A DNA stretch of 64,000 bases, taken from assembly GCA_029948255.1 (NCBI GenBank), contig JALIZF010001707.1:1-64000 (forward strand). The letters run 5' to 3'. Within the stretch, counting starts at the first letter, position 1. Each line of letters starts with the position of its first letter. The notes beneath the pieces were generated by a model. The model worked only from the letters and a program-made list of their open reading frames with translations. It ran no database searches and was not told the origin of the DNA. Below, piece by piece: positions 12,301 through 22,299 of this stretch. The position numbers and the translations under genes were made by a program. Source of the DNA: Telmatactis stephensoni (lineage: Eukaryota; Cnidaria; Anthozoa; Actiniaria; Isophelliidae).

Positions 12301-15300
12301 ATATTTTATCGACCAAATTCAGGAACGTTTCTTTTTCAGTAAACAATATCGTCTCTTGCGTGAGGTAGATGCAAAGCTCTATGCCTTTAATTTTTTCTCA
12401 TTAAAAAATGTATTTTTATGCTGGGCCTATGGGCCCAGTATACTTGTTTTTGGCGAGTTAGGTATGATCGGAATTTCGGGTGGGTAGCTCCCTTGTCTGA
12501 CAACAATGTATTTGACGGACATGTGTCTAACAACCCTATATTGCTTCAAAACAATCTCTCGGCCCGTTCAAAACCCTTTACGAGAATTAGAGCTCTAACT
12601 TGCAAAGACGAATGTAAACTGAAAATCAAATTTAATTGTTTATTAATACTACTAGTATCAGTAAGATCAGAAATTTGTGACTCAAATAAGCGGAACCTTT
12701 TTTGAAGCAATGTAGCAATGCAACAAACCTTGGCTGATTAAATGTCTTTAGTTTAGGATATTAATAGTCTTGAGAAGTACTTGTTGAGATAGATATAAGC
12801 CTGCAAATCCGTGTGATAAATCAAAGAGAATTTTGCCATAAAATCTTCAGTGACTATTATAAATAGCGCGAAAGCTCATTTATCGAGATTTCCATGATAT
12901 GTTGCTCTCGTATTTTGATTATAAAAAGGGCGTGTATGATTGTTACAAGTTCTGTTCCCAACCAATCAGAAATGGCTGTTCCCACGGTCAAATAAACAAT
13001 AAAAAGATAACAATCTTCGAGGGCTCAAGTCCAAAATTGCTCTTTTTTTCGGGAGAGATGGGAGAGGGGGGCAATTGCCCCACTGGCTCTCCCTCGCTAC
13101 GCCACTAAAACCGGCATGTACATTGAAACATGTAGTAAAGAATTCTTACACCACAACAAGTAACACCCTTTAGATTACATCGACATTCTTCAGTCTCAAC
13201 TGAAAATTATAGCTGCATACCAAACATCGCAATCCCCCTTTTTATCGGTTTTTGACCAACAATATTCTTTTAACGACAGGGTTTTTTTTAGAAAATTCAT
13301 TAAGACAACCTGAAAAATGAATCAATTCAAAGTTCGTGAATTGTTCTCGAGTTTCTTGAATTGACATAATTACTTATGTGATCACTAATGAAGAAGGTTT
13401 ATCGAAAGATAATAATACATCGCTGTTGAAAATACATCATTACTTAATATTCAGTACTTACATGAGAGAAGTGCGTAATAAGTGCATGTAATTAAAAAAT
13501 TGAAGAAATGAAAAAGGTGCGCGGTTGTTGTATTCAGATTTAGAGCATACGGGGAGAAGAGAGAAGTGTTAAAAGAGGCACTAGGCGTAGCTAAGCGTTC
13601 TAGTTCTGAAACTCGCGCGCTGATTGGCTATCATGTCCATCGAAAAGGGAAAATTCAGCGTGGAATTGCCCACCTACACAGGCAGCCCGCGACTGTTTTG
13701 ATTCCTTTTCTTTCCCATAATCGGTTTTTAAAAAAATAATTATTTTTGTAGTGTAAAAAAAATGAAAATACAAGCCAATAAAAAAGATTCAATAGCTTTC
13801 AAGAGAGAGGATAATATTTTTTCAAAGATATTGACGGTAAAACATTGAGGGAGAATCAGCGTGAGATTGCATACTTACACAGGTAGCCCGCGATTGCTGT
13901 GTTTCTTCTTTTTGTTTTTAGCGAAACTGAATTTAAAATAGTTCAAAAACAAACTTTAATAGCTGCCAAAAAATATCATGAGAAAACAAGCAAAGAAAAA
14001 GACGCAATAACTAATAGCAAAAGGACATTTTTACGCCTAGTACATATAAATATGAAGACGAGCGTTTGAAGTCCGTCGTGGTCTGGTGTTTTTTGACAAC
14101 TTCGACATAACTTCTAGTAATTCAAGTAAAGTTTATCCCTTTACTAGAAAAAAATTATCACGTATTTAAAACATATCCGGATGCAGTCACAGATGTTTTT
14201 TCGTGCGCGCGTTATATCTAAGTTGTTTTAAGATATTAATTGTATTTTTTACGGAATAAGGTAAAGACTGGCCTGCTAAACGCAGTTGTCCTCGTAGATG
14301 TGAAGGAACTTGTTACAACCCAGTGGAAAAACAATGCTGCAACAGCTATCTAATCAACGGCTTTTTTAGTTGCTCAAACTGTACCAAATCCATGAAGAAA
14401 TGTGAAGACAGATGTATGCCTGTGAGTGGATACCAATGCTGCCATAAAAAAGTGATCCCAACTACCTGGACATGCTGTCCTCATCACTGTGGAAGTAAAT
14501 GTTACAATGCTGCAACTCAGAAGTGCTGCAACAATCAGATTATCCCTAGAAGCAAGGACTGTTGTATAAAGCCCATACAATCATGCGGCGACAGTTGCTA
14601 TAACACAACACTTGCTAAATGCTGTCATGATAAAGTTATTGACATAAAAGCCACGTGCTGCACGAAATGCAAAGGAAAATGTATCAATTTAAAAACCCAA
14701 CAATGCTGCAACAACAAGGTCATCTCATCCTCACAGACATGTTGCAAACCCGGGTTGACTGCTTGTGGAAAAGGTTGCTACAATCCAAAAACCCACAGCT
14801 GTTGCCATGGTTACAAAATACTTTCCCCTGGACAAATTTGTTGTCGAGCTGGAGAAAGTGTTTGTGCAAAGAATTGTTTCAATCCAAGAACCCACAGATG
14901 CTGCCATGGTTACAAAATAGTGTCCCCTCGAGAAGTCTGCTGTCGAGCCCACGAAAAAGTTTGTTCAAAATTTTGCTTGAATCCCAAAAGCCAGCAATGT
15001 TGTTATAACCGAGTATTGGGCAGAAATAAACTTTGCTGTAGGCCAGGACAAAGTCCTTGTGGGAAAACCTGTTTGCAACCAGCCAGTCAATTCTGCTGCC
15101 ATGGCAAAGTTTTAGCTCGTGGCCAAAGATGTTGTAATCCTGGTGACAAAAATTGCGGTAATCATATTTAAAAAATGGTCGTTCATTCGATCTTCCATCC
15201 ACACATCTACCATACACTCACTCGCTCATCTATTTACTCATTCATTTCCATACATATTAATTCACCCATTTGTTTATCAATTGCCACAATCTACATATTT

Positions 15301-16736
15301 ATAATGATATGTTATTTTGTTATCTCCCTCTTTTTTAAGGTCATAAAAGAATGATAACTAAAGGACTATGGGGTAAGTCATGCAGGGTTCTAATTAATGC
15401 AACTTAATAAGGCTCAAACCTCTCTGCAAGCTCAAATTCGAACTAGTTCGAAAGGATTTGCCTTGAAAATAACTTACACTGTTATTGACTTATGAGCGCA
15501 ATTACGCAAAGAAATTTGAAAACGTATCTATTTTTGTTGGTTGGGTTTTCCGTCCACATAAATACGGTGTTAAACTTTTGTTTAAGGAACCACTTCTTGT
15601 AATGAGTGTAGATGGCGAAAATGAAAAAAAAAAAGAACAAGTCTCAGTTGTATCCGGATTAGTGTGCGCATGCCCTAAGTAAGATAATAGAATCCGTTAT
15701 TTCCAATGATCAGAGGAAACCTTACACGTACAGCAAAGATTTGAGTCGCTCCATAGTAATCGGTGTGCAAGTTAGCCAAAGGGAAATGATTGTATTCGAA
15801 ATATCGGGGTTTTCTATGAATATAATCAAGCTCAAGAAAGCAAAGTCTAATGTAATTGTATTCTATGAACTTCAACTTTAGCTACGTACATTGGATGCTA
15901 CAGAGACCATGGAAACCGCGCAATCCCAACACTTGAAGGACGTGATCGTCTTCTTGTTGGATCGTATAGGAGTAGAAAGTATGCCATCGAAAAATGTGCC
16001 TTGGCTGCAGCCAAACGAGGATGGAAATATTTTGCAGTTCAACACCAAGGTTGGTGTGCATCCAGTCCAACAGCAGGCGGAACATACAAGAAATATGGAC
16101 GATACAATACCTGCAGAAATGGCAAGGGAGGACCTTGGGGTAATGATGTCTATAAATTACAAGGTATGGCTGTATGCAATAGGATTTGTCATTAAGGGAG
16201 CCGGTTCCCAATTAACCCTAATTCAGGATTAAAACCAATAATTTCTTAGTGTTTATCCAAGAATTGGGGTAATTGAGCTTTTAAGAACTCAGGCCAGTGG
16301 AATAAAAATGGAATGTTTCTGTTTTGTTTCTATTTGGCATAAACTAAGTCTATCTGAGTCCATTTGGCTAATTAAGATGACGGTTTGGCGCAGGTCTTTG
16401 TGCAGGAGATCCGACTTAGACGATAAGACTAACACAAGAGATCCTACAACATAAGGGTATTTTCGAAAGCCTCGACTAAAAATATATTGAATTAGAACCA
16501 TCCTCAACAACTTATATACAAAGTAAATCGTACCAGTATTCACTCGAATTACCCAGGACTTTTTACTGACTGGTCGATGAGACTGAAAAATCTGGGCTGA
16601 GTAACTTGAGTGGGATTGAATCCACGACCTATATATGATGTGTTCGCAGCTATTAATAGAGTTTAACCTCGATACCAACTGTTAGTAGTAATATTTCCCG
16701 GGATATGAAAGTGTAAAGGGATTCTTGCGTGACGAC

Positions 16737-16782
<46 letters not shown>

Positions 16783-18201
16783 GTTTTATTAAGTACCCTT
16801 TTTTACAATTTTATATCTATTTACATACAGTAAAAAAAGAAACAGATTTTAGATACAAGCTTATATTTATCTTGGCTTTCTACTGTAAATGCTGGCACAC
16901 TAAAATTTTGTGTTCTTGATTTCTTCGAATTCCTCGGTAGGTGCTCCTAGTCAGAAGACAACAGGTGGTGAAATCTGCGTCTTTCCGTTCATCTACAAAG
17001 GAAAAAAACACAATGGATGTACACTATCAGCTCGGCCTCTTAGTCTTTGGTGTGCTGTCACGCCCAATTATGACGCCGATAAACTCCGAGGAAACTGTGT
17101 CATCAAGTGTTCAAAGCCATTTCAAAGACCTTGTGGAATTTCCTGCTACAACACGATGTGGGCGAGATGCTGTCCGGGTGGCAAGATTGGGAATAAATGG
17201 GGTTCTTGTCCTAGAGGAGGCGGCTTTCGTAAGTATAGCACTACGAATATTTACTTTGTGGACTAGTACATCATAATTACTAATAAATGCTACAGTGACA
17301 AGAACAGCAACCTTTTGGACTCAATACTGAAAACACTGAGGTGGGGGAGAAGGGCGCTAAGTTTTAAAAAAAAATCTTGTACCGTATACTCCGGCTTTCA
17401 GACCAGATGGAAAAAAAGGTTAGAAACAAAGAAAGTGTCTAAACCCACAATTTGCCAATATAATACAAAAGCGAATGATAAAATTAAAGATTTTCGTCGT
17501 TTATTTTATTCGAAGCATTCCGGTATTCCAATGCAAGTTATATGACAAATCAGAAAACGATCACATTCAAATTCCATCCATATATACACTAGTAAAGCGC
17601 GCCTTTGTCGCTAACTTTAACTAAATTTCCCGCGTTTTAATTTCGGCGTCATGATCAGTGAGTGATGAATTTCGCTTGACCGAAATGACTGTAAGTTTTA
17701 TTTTACAATTAGAATTCAAGCAAGTGACAGCCAAGTATAATTATTAAAAAGTTTAAACGAATGTTGTTCATAATTTAGAACATTTCAGGCGACTTATGGC
17801 GATTTTTTGGCGACTTTGGGTGATTTCATACGACTTTACCTAATTTTGGTATATAAAGCGACTTTGGATGTTTTCGGCAAAGATTGCTTTGGAAATTACA
17901 GCAAGACATGGATCGAAACGTTTCTGTGAATTAATTACTGAGTCGCTTTGTGATCCACAAATATACACTTGATGTCTTGTTCCTGTACTGCCATCGCAAC
18001 AAACTGAACGCTGAAAATAAAGAAATATCAATCGTCATATATATTGGTAGGAATCTAAAATAACACTTAAAGCTTATCGGAGAAAATCATAGGTATGCCG
18101 CTTTAACATATTAAATACGATTTGATTTTTATGTTGTTGTTGTTGTTGTTTTTTTTTTTTTTAATCTTTCAGATCGGCCTTTTCCGTTCCCGTTTGGGTA
18201 A
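9221..18201 (+). CDS. Gene A: secreted galaxin-like / WSC-like / fibronectin type II protein
   Basis: Assembled exons are 9221-9338, 14261-15157, 15882-16163, 16941-17228 and 18173-18201, together 1614 nt coding for 537 aa. Every junction is phase 1. Order of parts: signal peptide (about 1-22), galaxin-like double-cysteine repeats (about 44-339), WSC-like domain (about 341-432), fibronectin type II domain (about 445-485), another cysteine-rich half-repeat, short Phe/Pro tail. Galaxin-type repeats are known from coral skeletal matrix and occur in other invertebrates; FN2 and WSC modules often bind collagen or carbohydrate. An extracellular matrix or adhesive role is inference. If exons 2 or 3 are read through, in-frame stops occur at 15169 and 16193, so shorter isoforms are possible. 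The first intron (4.9 kb) could hide an exon. Confidence 0.68.
10159..10664. mobile_element. MULE-like MITE, ~75-bp TIRs and perfect 10-bp target duplication
   Basis: The termini begin TAGTCCAGTCCCAGACTCTC and are inverted repeats for about 75 bp with few mismatches. The flanks are CCCACAAGTT on both sides (10149-10158 and 10665-10674), a perfect 10-bp target duplication; 9-10 bp is typical of Mutator-like elements. A perfect palindrome around GTGGTGATCGCGTGG lies at about 10240-10287. It sits in gene A intron 1 and carries a RecQ-like frame remnant. Confidence 0.88.
10322..10528 (+). pseudogene. RecQ-helicase-like N-terminal remnant inside a MITE
   Basis: The 68-residue frame starts MAEEESFL and contains LLPKFEQLQAIYGW followed by KDVFVN, resembling the Q-motif and pre-Walker region of RecQ-type helicases (K-x-x-QxxAI then a GKDVFV-like strand). 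The Walker A motif (PTG-GKS) that should follow is missing, and the frame runs into NFSIR and stops. Assignment to RecQ is by motif memory only. It is probably a captured or internally deleted transposon gene. Confidence 0.45.
10994..11253. mobile_element. MITE with ATATACAGCTATTTCAAAA termini
   Basis: The ends ATATACAGCTATTTCAAAA and TTTTGAAATAGCTGTATAT are inverted repeats, and pairing continues inward through CTGAATTCTGCATTCTGCAT and AATGCAGTATTCAG. Length is about 260 bp with no coding capacity. It lies in gene A intron 1. Confidence 0.8.
11694..12038. mobile_element. MITE with GCGCTGTTACA termini
   Basis: GCGCTGTTACA at the left and TGTAACAGCGC at the right are perfect 11-bp inverted ends, followed inward by CTGAAAC and GTTTCAG. 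The body (AACTTGCCTCAATCGCC, TTTCACGAGACTGTTTCACG) recurs, diverged, at about 56895-57070, so this is a dispersed family. Confidence 0.78.
12039..14260. repeat. Gene A intron 1 remainder with a diverged ~200-bp duplication
   Basis: Two diverged copies of a segment containing TTGC, then CACAGGCAGCCCGCGA or CACAGGTAGCCCGCGA, lie near 13660-13700 and 13860-13900. A G-rich end-like segment at about 13045-13110 (GGGAGAGGGGGGCAATTGCC, then GCTACGCCACT) looks like a decayed element end. I see no exon in this stretch. Confidence 0.4.
14261..15157 (+). CDS. Gene A exon 2: galaxin-like double-cysteine repeats
   Basis: One 897-nt exon encodes about nine units of 30-36 residues, each starting with a CC pair (CCHGYKIL, CCHGYKIV, CCNNKVIS, CCYNRVL and others) followed by a second CC pair and a C-x3-C pair with a YNP, FNP or LNP element between units. 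Nearly every cysteine is paired by spacing, as expected for a disulfide-rich secreted protein. Frame and phase favour the acceptor GAATAAG|GT at 14260, which joins exon 1 in phase. The alternative acceptor at 14285 would break phase with exon 1. The donor TGCG|GTAATC leaves phase 1. The last three complete units are the most alike, which suggests recent unit duplication. Confidence 0.85.
15882..16163 (+). CDS. Gene A exon 3: WSC-like domain
   Basis: After acceptor TTTAG at 15877-15881 the frame reads TYIGCYRD, then an AIPTLEG segment, AIEKCALAAAKRGWKYFAVQ, GWCASSPTAG and GGPWGNDVY. This order (YxGCYxD, a Cys in the helix, a WC after FAVQ, and a C-R-N-G-K-G-G-P-W segment) matches WSC-like extracellular modules common in sponge and cnidarian predicted proteins. 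The donor CAAG|GTATGG at 16163 leaves phase 1. If unspliced, the frame ends at 16195 after a Cys-rich tail, giving a possible alternative C terminus. Confidence 0.78.
16738..16781. repeat. (ATCA)n microsatellite
   Basis: About eleven tandem ATCA units lie in gene A intron 3. The open frame beginning at 16725 translates this repeat. Confidence 0.95.
16941..17228 (+). CDS. Gene A exon 4: fibronectin type II domain plus cysteine-rich half-repeat
   Basis: The acceptor CGGTAG precedes GT GCT CCT, giving phase 1. The frame then shows the FN2 hallmark: C-x-FPFIYKGK, a Cys after KHNG, LWC, NYDAD and a closing Cys. This is the usual four-cysteine fold, which in fibronectin and gelatinases binds collagen. 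After it come PCGISCYN and ARCCPGGKIG, a return of the galaxin-like unit, which supports membership of the same gene as exon 2. The donor CTTTC|GTAAGTA is near consensus. Confidence 0.85.
18173..18201 (+). CDS. Gene A exon 5 (tentative terminal exon)
   Basis: A long T-tract followed by CTTTCAG at 18166-18172 is the strongest acceptor downstream of exon 4. Reading on in phase gives HRPFPFPFG and then TAA. The summed coding length becomes divisible by three. GGGTAAGC overlaps the stop and could instead act as a donor, so a longer gene remains possible. No clear AATAAA signal was found just downstream. Confidence 0.45.
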
Positions 18202-18561
18202 GCAAGTACGTCCAAAGACTTTGGCTTGAAACGAATACAAGTGATTACGAAAAGCTACGGATTCCTTCATTTTTCAATGATTATAACAAAAAATATCAAA
18301 TCATTCAAGATAAATTAGACATTTTTGAGGAAGTACTCAACAGTTTTTAGGATCTAGAATTTCAAGAGTTTTTAGGATGTTATAAGTTCGATTTTTTTAT
18401 TAAGGTAGTAATATTAGATATGCTAAACGTTTTGCAGAATTTTAATATTGTATGACTGATTAATAGTGATTGTACTTAAACATGATCAACAAAGATTATC
18501 AAAAAGATTATGAAGAGAAAATAACCTTTCTATAATAACCACCTAAGTCTGTATAATGGCT

Positions 18562-18685
18562 AGCTCTCTACAATGACCACCTCTCTACAATGACCACCTC
18601 TGCACAATGACCACCTCTCTACAATGAACAACTCTCTACAATGACCATCTCTCTACAATGACCACCTTTCTACAATGACCACCTG
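18562..18685. repeat. 17-18-bp minisatellite, CTCTCTACAATGACCAC unit
   Basis: Seven imperfect tandem copies of CTCTCTACAATGACCAC occur, with single-base variants such as GCACAATG and GAACAACT. The array lies between the 3' ends of genes A and B. Confidence 0.85.
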
Positions 18686-19569
18686 GAATGGAATCCATTT
18701 TAAATCGTTGAAGGTTTTATGGGTTCGGACATGATGGGGGCGCCTGTGATAATGCGAGCTTCGCGATTTTGAAGTTGGCAGTTTGTTTGCAATGGTTTCG
18801 TCAATGCAGTCCCAAACTATATACACAACACAATAATTCTTTATTTGCACTTCATCAATTTTACAATATTAGTTATATGTTGATTCTATAAACTTTTGGT
18901 ATTTTGAAATATTTTAGATTTTGTAAAACTTACAAAACTATAGTTCTTTTTAAAAATGCCTAAGGAACGATAATCAAAGTATAAGGCTCAATTATTGTCT
19001 TATATTTTTTGCAAATATAAAGTTCACGTAAAACTGGTTTTATTGTATCTTCTTTAGAATGCTAAGGTTACATGCGATTTTACAGCCAAAATCGTTGCAT
19101 CGCGACTAGCAAATTACAAAGTTTGGTTTGATTTGGGGTTTTTCTGAGCCGTCAATAAGTTTAGAGGCGGAGCTTATTACAAATCAACCAATCAATGAAC
19201 GAGTTTGTGAAAGCTTGCACCGCCCCCAAGAATGATGGACGGATCATAAAAGACAAAAACATTGCCGACGTTAGAGGTCGCAGTGCAACGAATTTCGCTG
19301 TTATTTTTTAGCGCATGAGAACACCAAGTCAGATTTTCGTCAACATAAAACCATGGCATTTGGTTTCATTGGTGCGCTTTAAATCTTTGACCGCCTTGAC
19401 CGAGAGATGTAGATCTAAATCATCAAGGGTACGAATTCTCTGTCGAGAACTGACTAACATAAAATCTGATATGACTGCGTTCATCGTAAGTTTAATTTAT
19501 TTGCGCAGCGCCAAGAGACTAGCTAATAACTGTAATTAATCGTTATTCATTTGAGTATTTAGGCTTGAT

Positions 19570-19730
19570 ATTCCACAGTCAGAGAACATCAAGGTGGTAT
19601 CATCAGCGTAAAGCCTGATCGTACTATCATTAATGCAAGTGGTAGAAAATTGATATAGATCAGAAAGAGGACTGGGTCAAGAATAGTCCCCTGGGGACGC
19701 CATATAGGTAATAGGTAGGGCGTCAGATAA
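19570..19730 (-). pseudogene. Non-LTR (LINE) reverse transcriptase remnant
   Basis: On the minus strand one frame reads PQGTILDPVLFLIYIN, and a shifted frame continues STIRLYADDTTLMF. These are reverse transcriptase blocks around the catalytic YADD. A frameshift separates them and the rest of the protein is absent, so this is a dead fragment. It lies between the convergent genes A and B. Confidence 0.8.
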
Positions 19731-19860
19731 TGTCCAATTGGGAAAGCCACAAGGGGAAAGACCCAAGATCGCATCCATCAAAACCAGAATCGTGGGCCAT
19801 AGTACATATGTATAGTATCGGTATGCGATTAATCGCTAGATAATTCGCTATAAATAGGAT

Positions 19861-19996
19861 ACAGTAGAGGGATTTCATGGCAGCCATGATCAAAATAATA
19901 GAGCTTTTTTCCCAAAAGAAATGAAATCTTTTGTCATTCAAAAACTTTCTATTGTACTTGCCCAAAAACATGGCTGCCATGAAATCCCTCTATTGT
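19861..19996. mobile_element. Short MITE with 28-bp TIRs
   Basis: The left end starts ACAGTAGAGGGATTTCATGG and the right end is its inverted repeat with one mismatch across 28 bp. Only about 80 bp lie between them. Confidence 0.82.
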
Positions 19997-20450
19997 AAGC
20001 TAGCGAATGCAAAGTTAAATAAATTCTAGAGAATTCATGGCGCAGAATGCCTATTGTTTTAGGGACATCTAGAGTTAACGCAATCAACACTGTTTTCCAG
20101 AGCGCCGACATTCCATGCATGAGCAAGTCAGTACGTGATTGGTTATCGTATTCTCATAAGGGAATAAGCATACTGTCAATCACTCCTTGCCATCCTGTCA
20201 ATCAAAATTTCCGAGCGTTTAACGAAAATACGTAAAAACATTTTGTAGCTTCGCCAATGAAACTCGAAATCTTGAATTGAGTTATTTTTACTGATAAACT
20301 AAAGCATCAGAATCCAGGCTCGTCTGCGTATAGGATTACTCTCGACCGTAATCTTATTATCTTGTTCATTATATAGAATCATTAACTGAATAGAATCACT
20401 TCTATTGAGTTATATCTCAGCTCTGGACGTAGAATCGTTTTTACATTAAT

Positions 20451-22299
20451 TCATAACTTAGTTGCTGTATCATCACAATCATTTGCAGTAGTTGCGTCCC
20501 TTGCTTCATCTGGGAATCTATCGCAAGATACTAGGTAGTAGTAGTACTCCTTAGTTTCATCAATATTACTAAGCTCTAAATAAGGAGTGTCTTCTTGTAA
20601 CATATCTTCAAAAGATTGGCGAAGTTCGCTGAACGAAGGCCTGTCATTTGGTATTTGTTGCCAACATTTTTGCATGATGGCGTACCTGAAAGAGGAGTTA
20701 CAATTAGTTCTTTTGACAAGTCATTCCAACTCAACAAAGTGCTGTTGTGACAGCACTAACTGGCCGCTACAATAGTCGTGTAGATACTACGGTAATTTTG
20801 ATGAATTAAGATGTTCAAATGTATATATATAATACAATAATAAAACAATACAATAGATAAATTGTAGAAGGAAAGATAGTTTCAATTTCTAATTGATACT
20901 GAGATTACGTTCACTCAAATTTGATTTAAATGTTTCAATGTTTTCTTTTTCTTGCAAAGCGGGTGGCAGCGAGTTCCATAATTTTGCCCCAGAGAACGCA
21001 AAACTAGTTTTATAGTCGTTTCTTCTCGCGCGAGGTAGTTGAAAGTAAATGGCATGTCTATCTTGATCAGAGTATATATATCAGATAGACACGAAGGAGC
21101 TTCATTATGGGTAATCTTTAAGTATCATTATTATTTCTTCGGCTTTTCTCATATGATTAATGGGCTGCCGTTTTAGTTTCTTAAGTATATCTTTCTATCT
21201 TGATCTTACTGAATAAGGATCGCCCGTGATTAAGCATGCAGCTTTATTTTGCAATTGAATAAATGAATGGATGGATGAATAAACGAACCACAGAAATTCC
21301 AGAGTTGTGATAGATACAACTTTCGGTATCAATTTCTAGTGCCTACATGTTACTTACATCTCGTCTGAACAAAGTTCAGGTTGCTCCATCCTGTAACCTT
21401 GACTCAACTCTCGATAAACATCGTTCATTGTTATTTTCGGGTATGGTGCTCCTCCTTCAAACCAAACCAAATGAGAAGCAGGCAAATAAATCACCGAACT
21501 CAACAATGAAAATAAATTGCAAAGGGACACCAAACATTATTTTAAGCCAATTTATAAAGTGGAGAATCGTGGCCTCTTATTGCCAGGCAACTTAGTGATA
21601 GCCATGTTGCATAACTTGTAACAAAAGTTAATGACCTCTGTTGGAGTACTTCATACCCTATCCCATTATCCCACAAACTGCCTGATTTAACTGTGTCATG
21701 GGTTGGGAACATTAACACCTAGAAGAACTGTCAAGTTGAGACCTGCGCAAAACAGAGAAAAACCTATGCCCTATTAAAATCTAGTATCCATATCATCAAA
21801 TCAACAGACCCGACTTTTTTCATGACATTCTTTCTGTAGATTGAAAGGCAATACAGAATATTCGTATTCCATCAAATAGTTTGCAATACTTATGAAGCAA
21901 GATATGAAATCCAGTCTTACCTAAAGTTGTAATCTCCCACATCAAGACACCAAATGACCATCTGATAAACGATAACAGAGAAAAACCATTGTTTTAATTA
22001 TAGTTTTTGGCTTATAGTTTGTTTTCGTTTCGTTTTGTTTCCGGTTATTTTTTTCTGATTAATTACATGTTATGTACTTACACATCACTCTCTATGGTGA
22101 ACACATAGGCATGGATTGCTTCCGGTGCCATCCATTTTATTGGTAGTTTCCGCTGTACTTGACGAGCATGATGGGTGCCATCATCGTAAAGAGCACGCGT
22201 AAGACCAAAATCCGCCACTTTGACTTGTTTGTTGTCGGCTACGAGGACATTACGTGCTGCGAGATCTCGATGAACAAATCCTTTGCTGGACAAGTACTC
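20451..22299 (-). CDS. Gene B exons 13-16: kinase C-lobe and tail
   Basis: Exons 22299-22082, 21961-21921, 21454-21358, 20685-20451. The sequence includes GFVHRDLAARNVLVADNKQV, VADFGLTRAL, LPIKWMAPEAI, SDVWSFGVLMWEITTLGG, APYPKI and MQKCWQQIPNDRPSF, all standard RTK subdomains. The activation loop has a single tyrosine (Tyr720). The tail carries TPYLEL (Tyr836) and a run of four tyrosines (848-851), candidate phosphosites. The stop is at 20451-20453. Confidence 0.93.

Noticed and set aside
14374..15217. Minus-strand and other-frame open frames across gene A exon 2
   Set aside because: Shadows of the cysteine-repeat exon, whose plus frame shows regular double-cysteine spacing.
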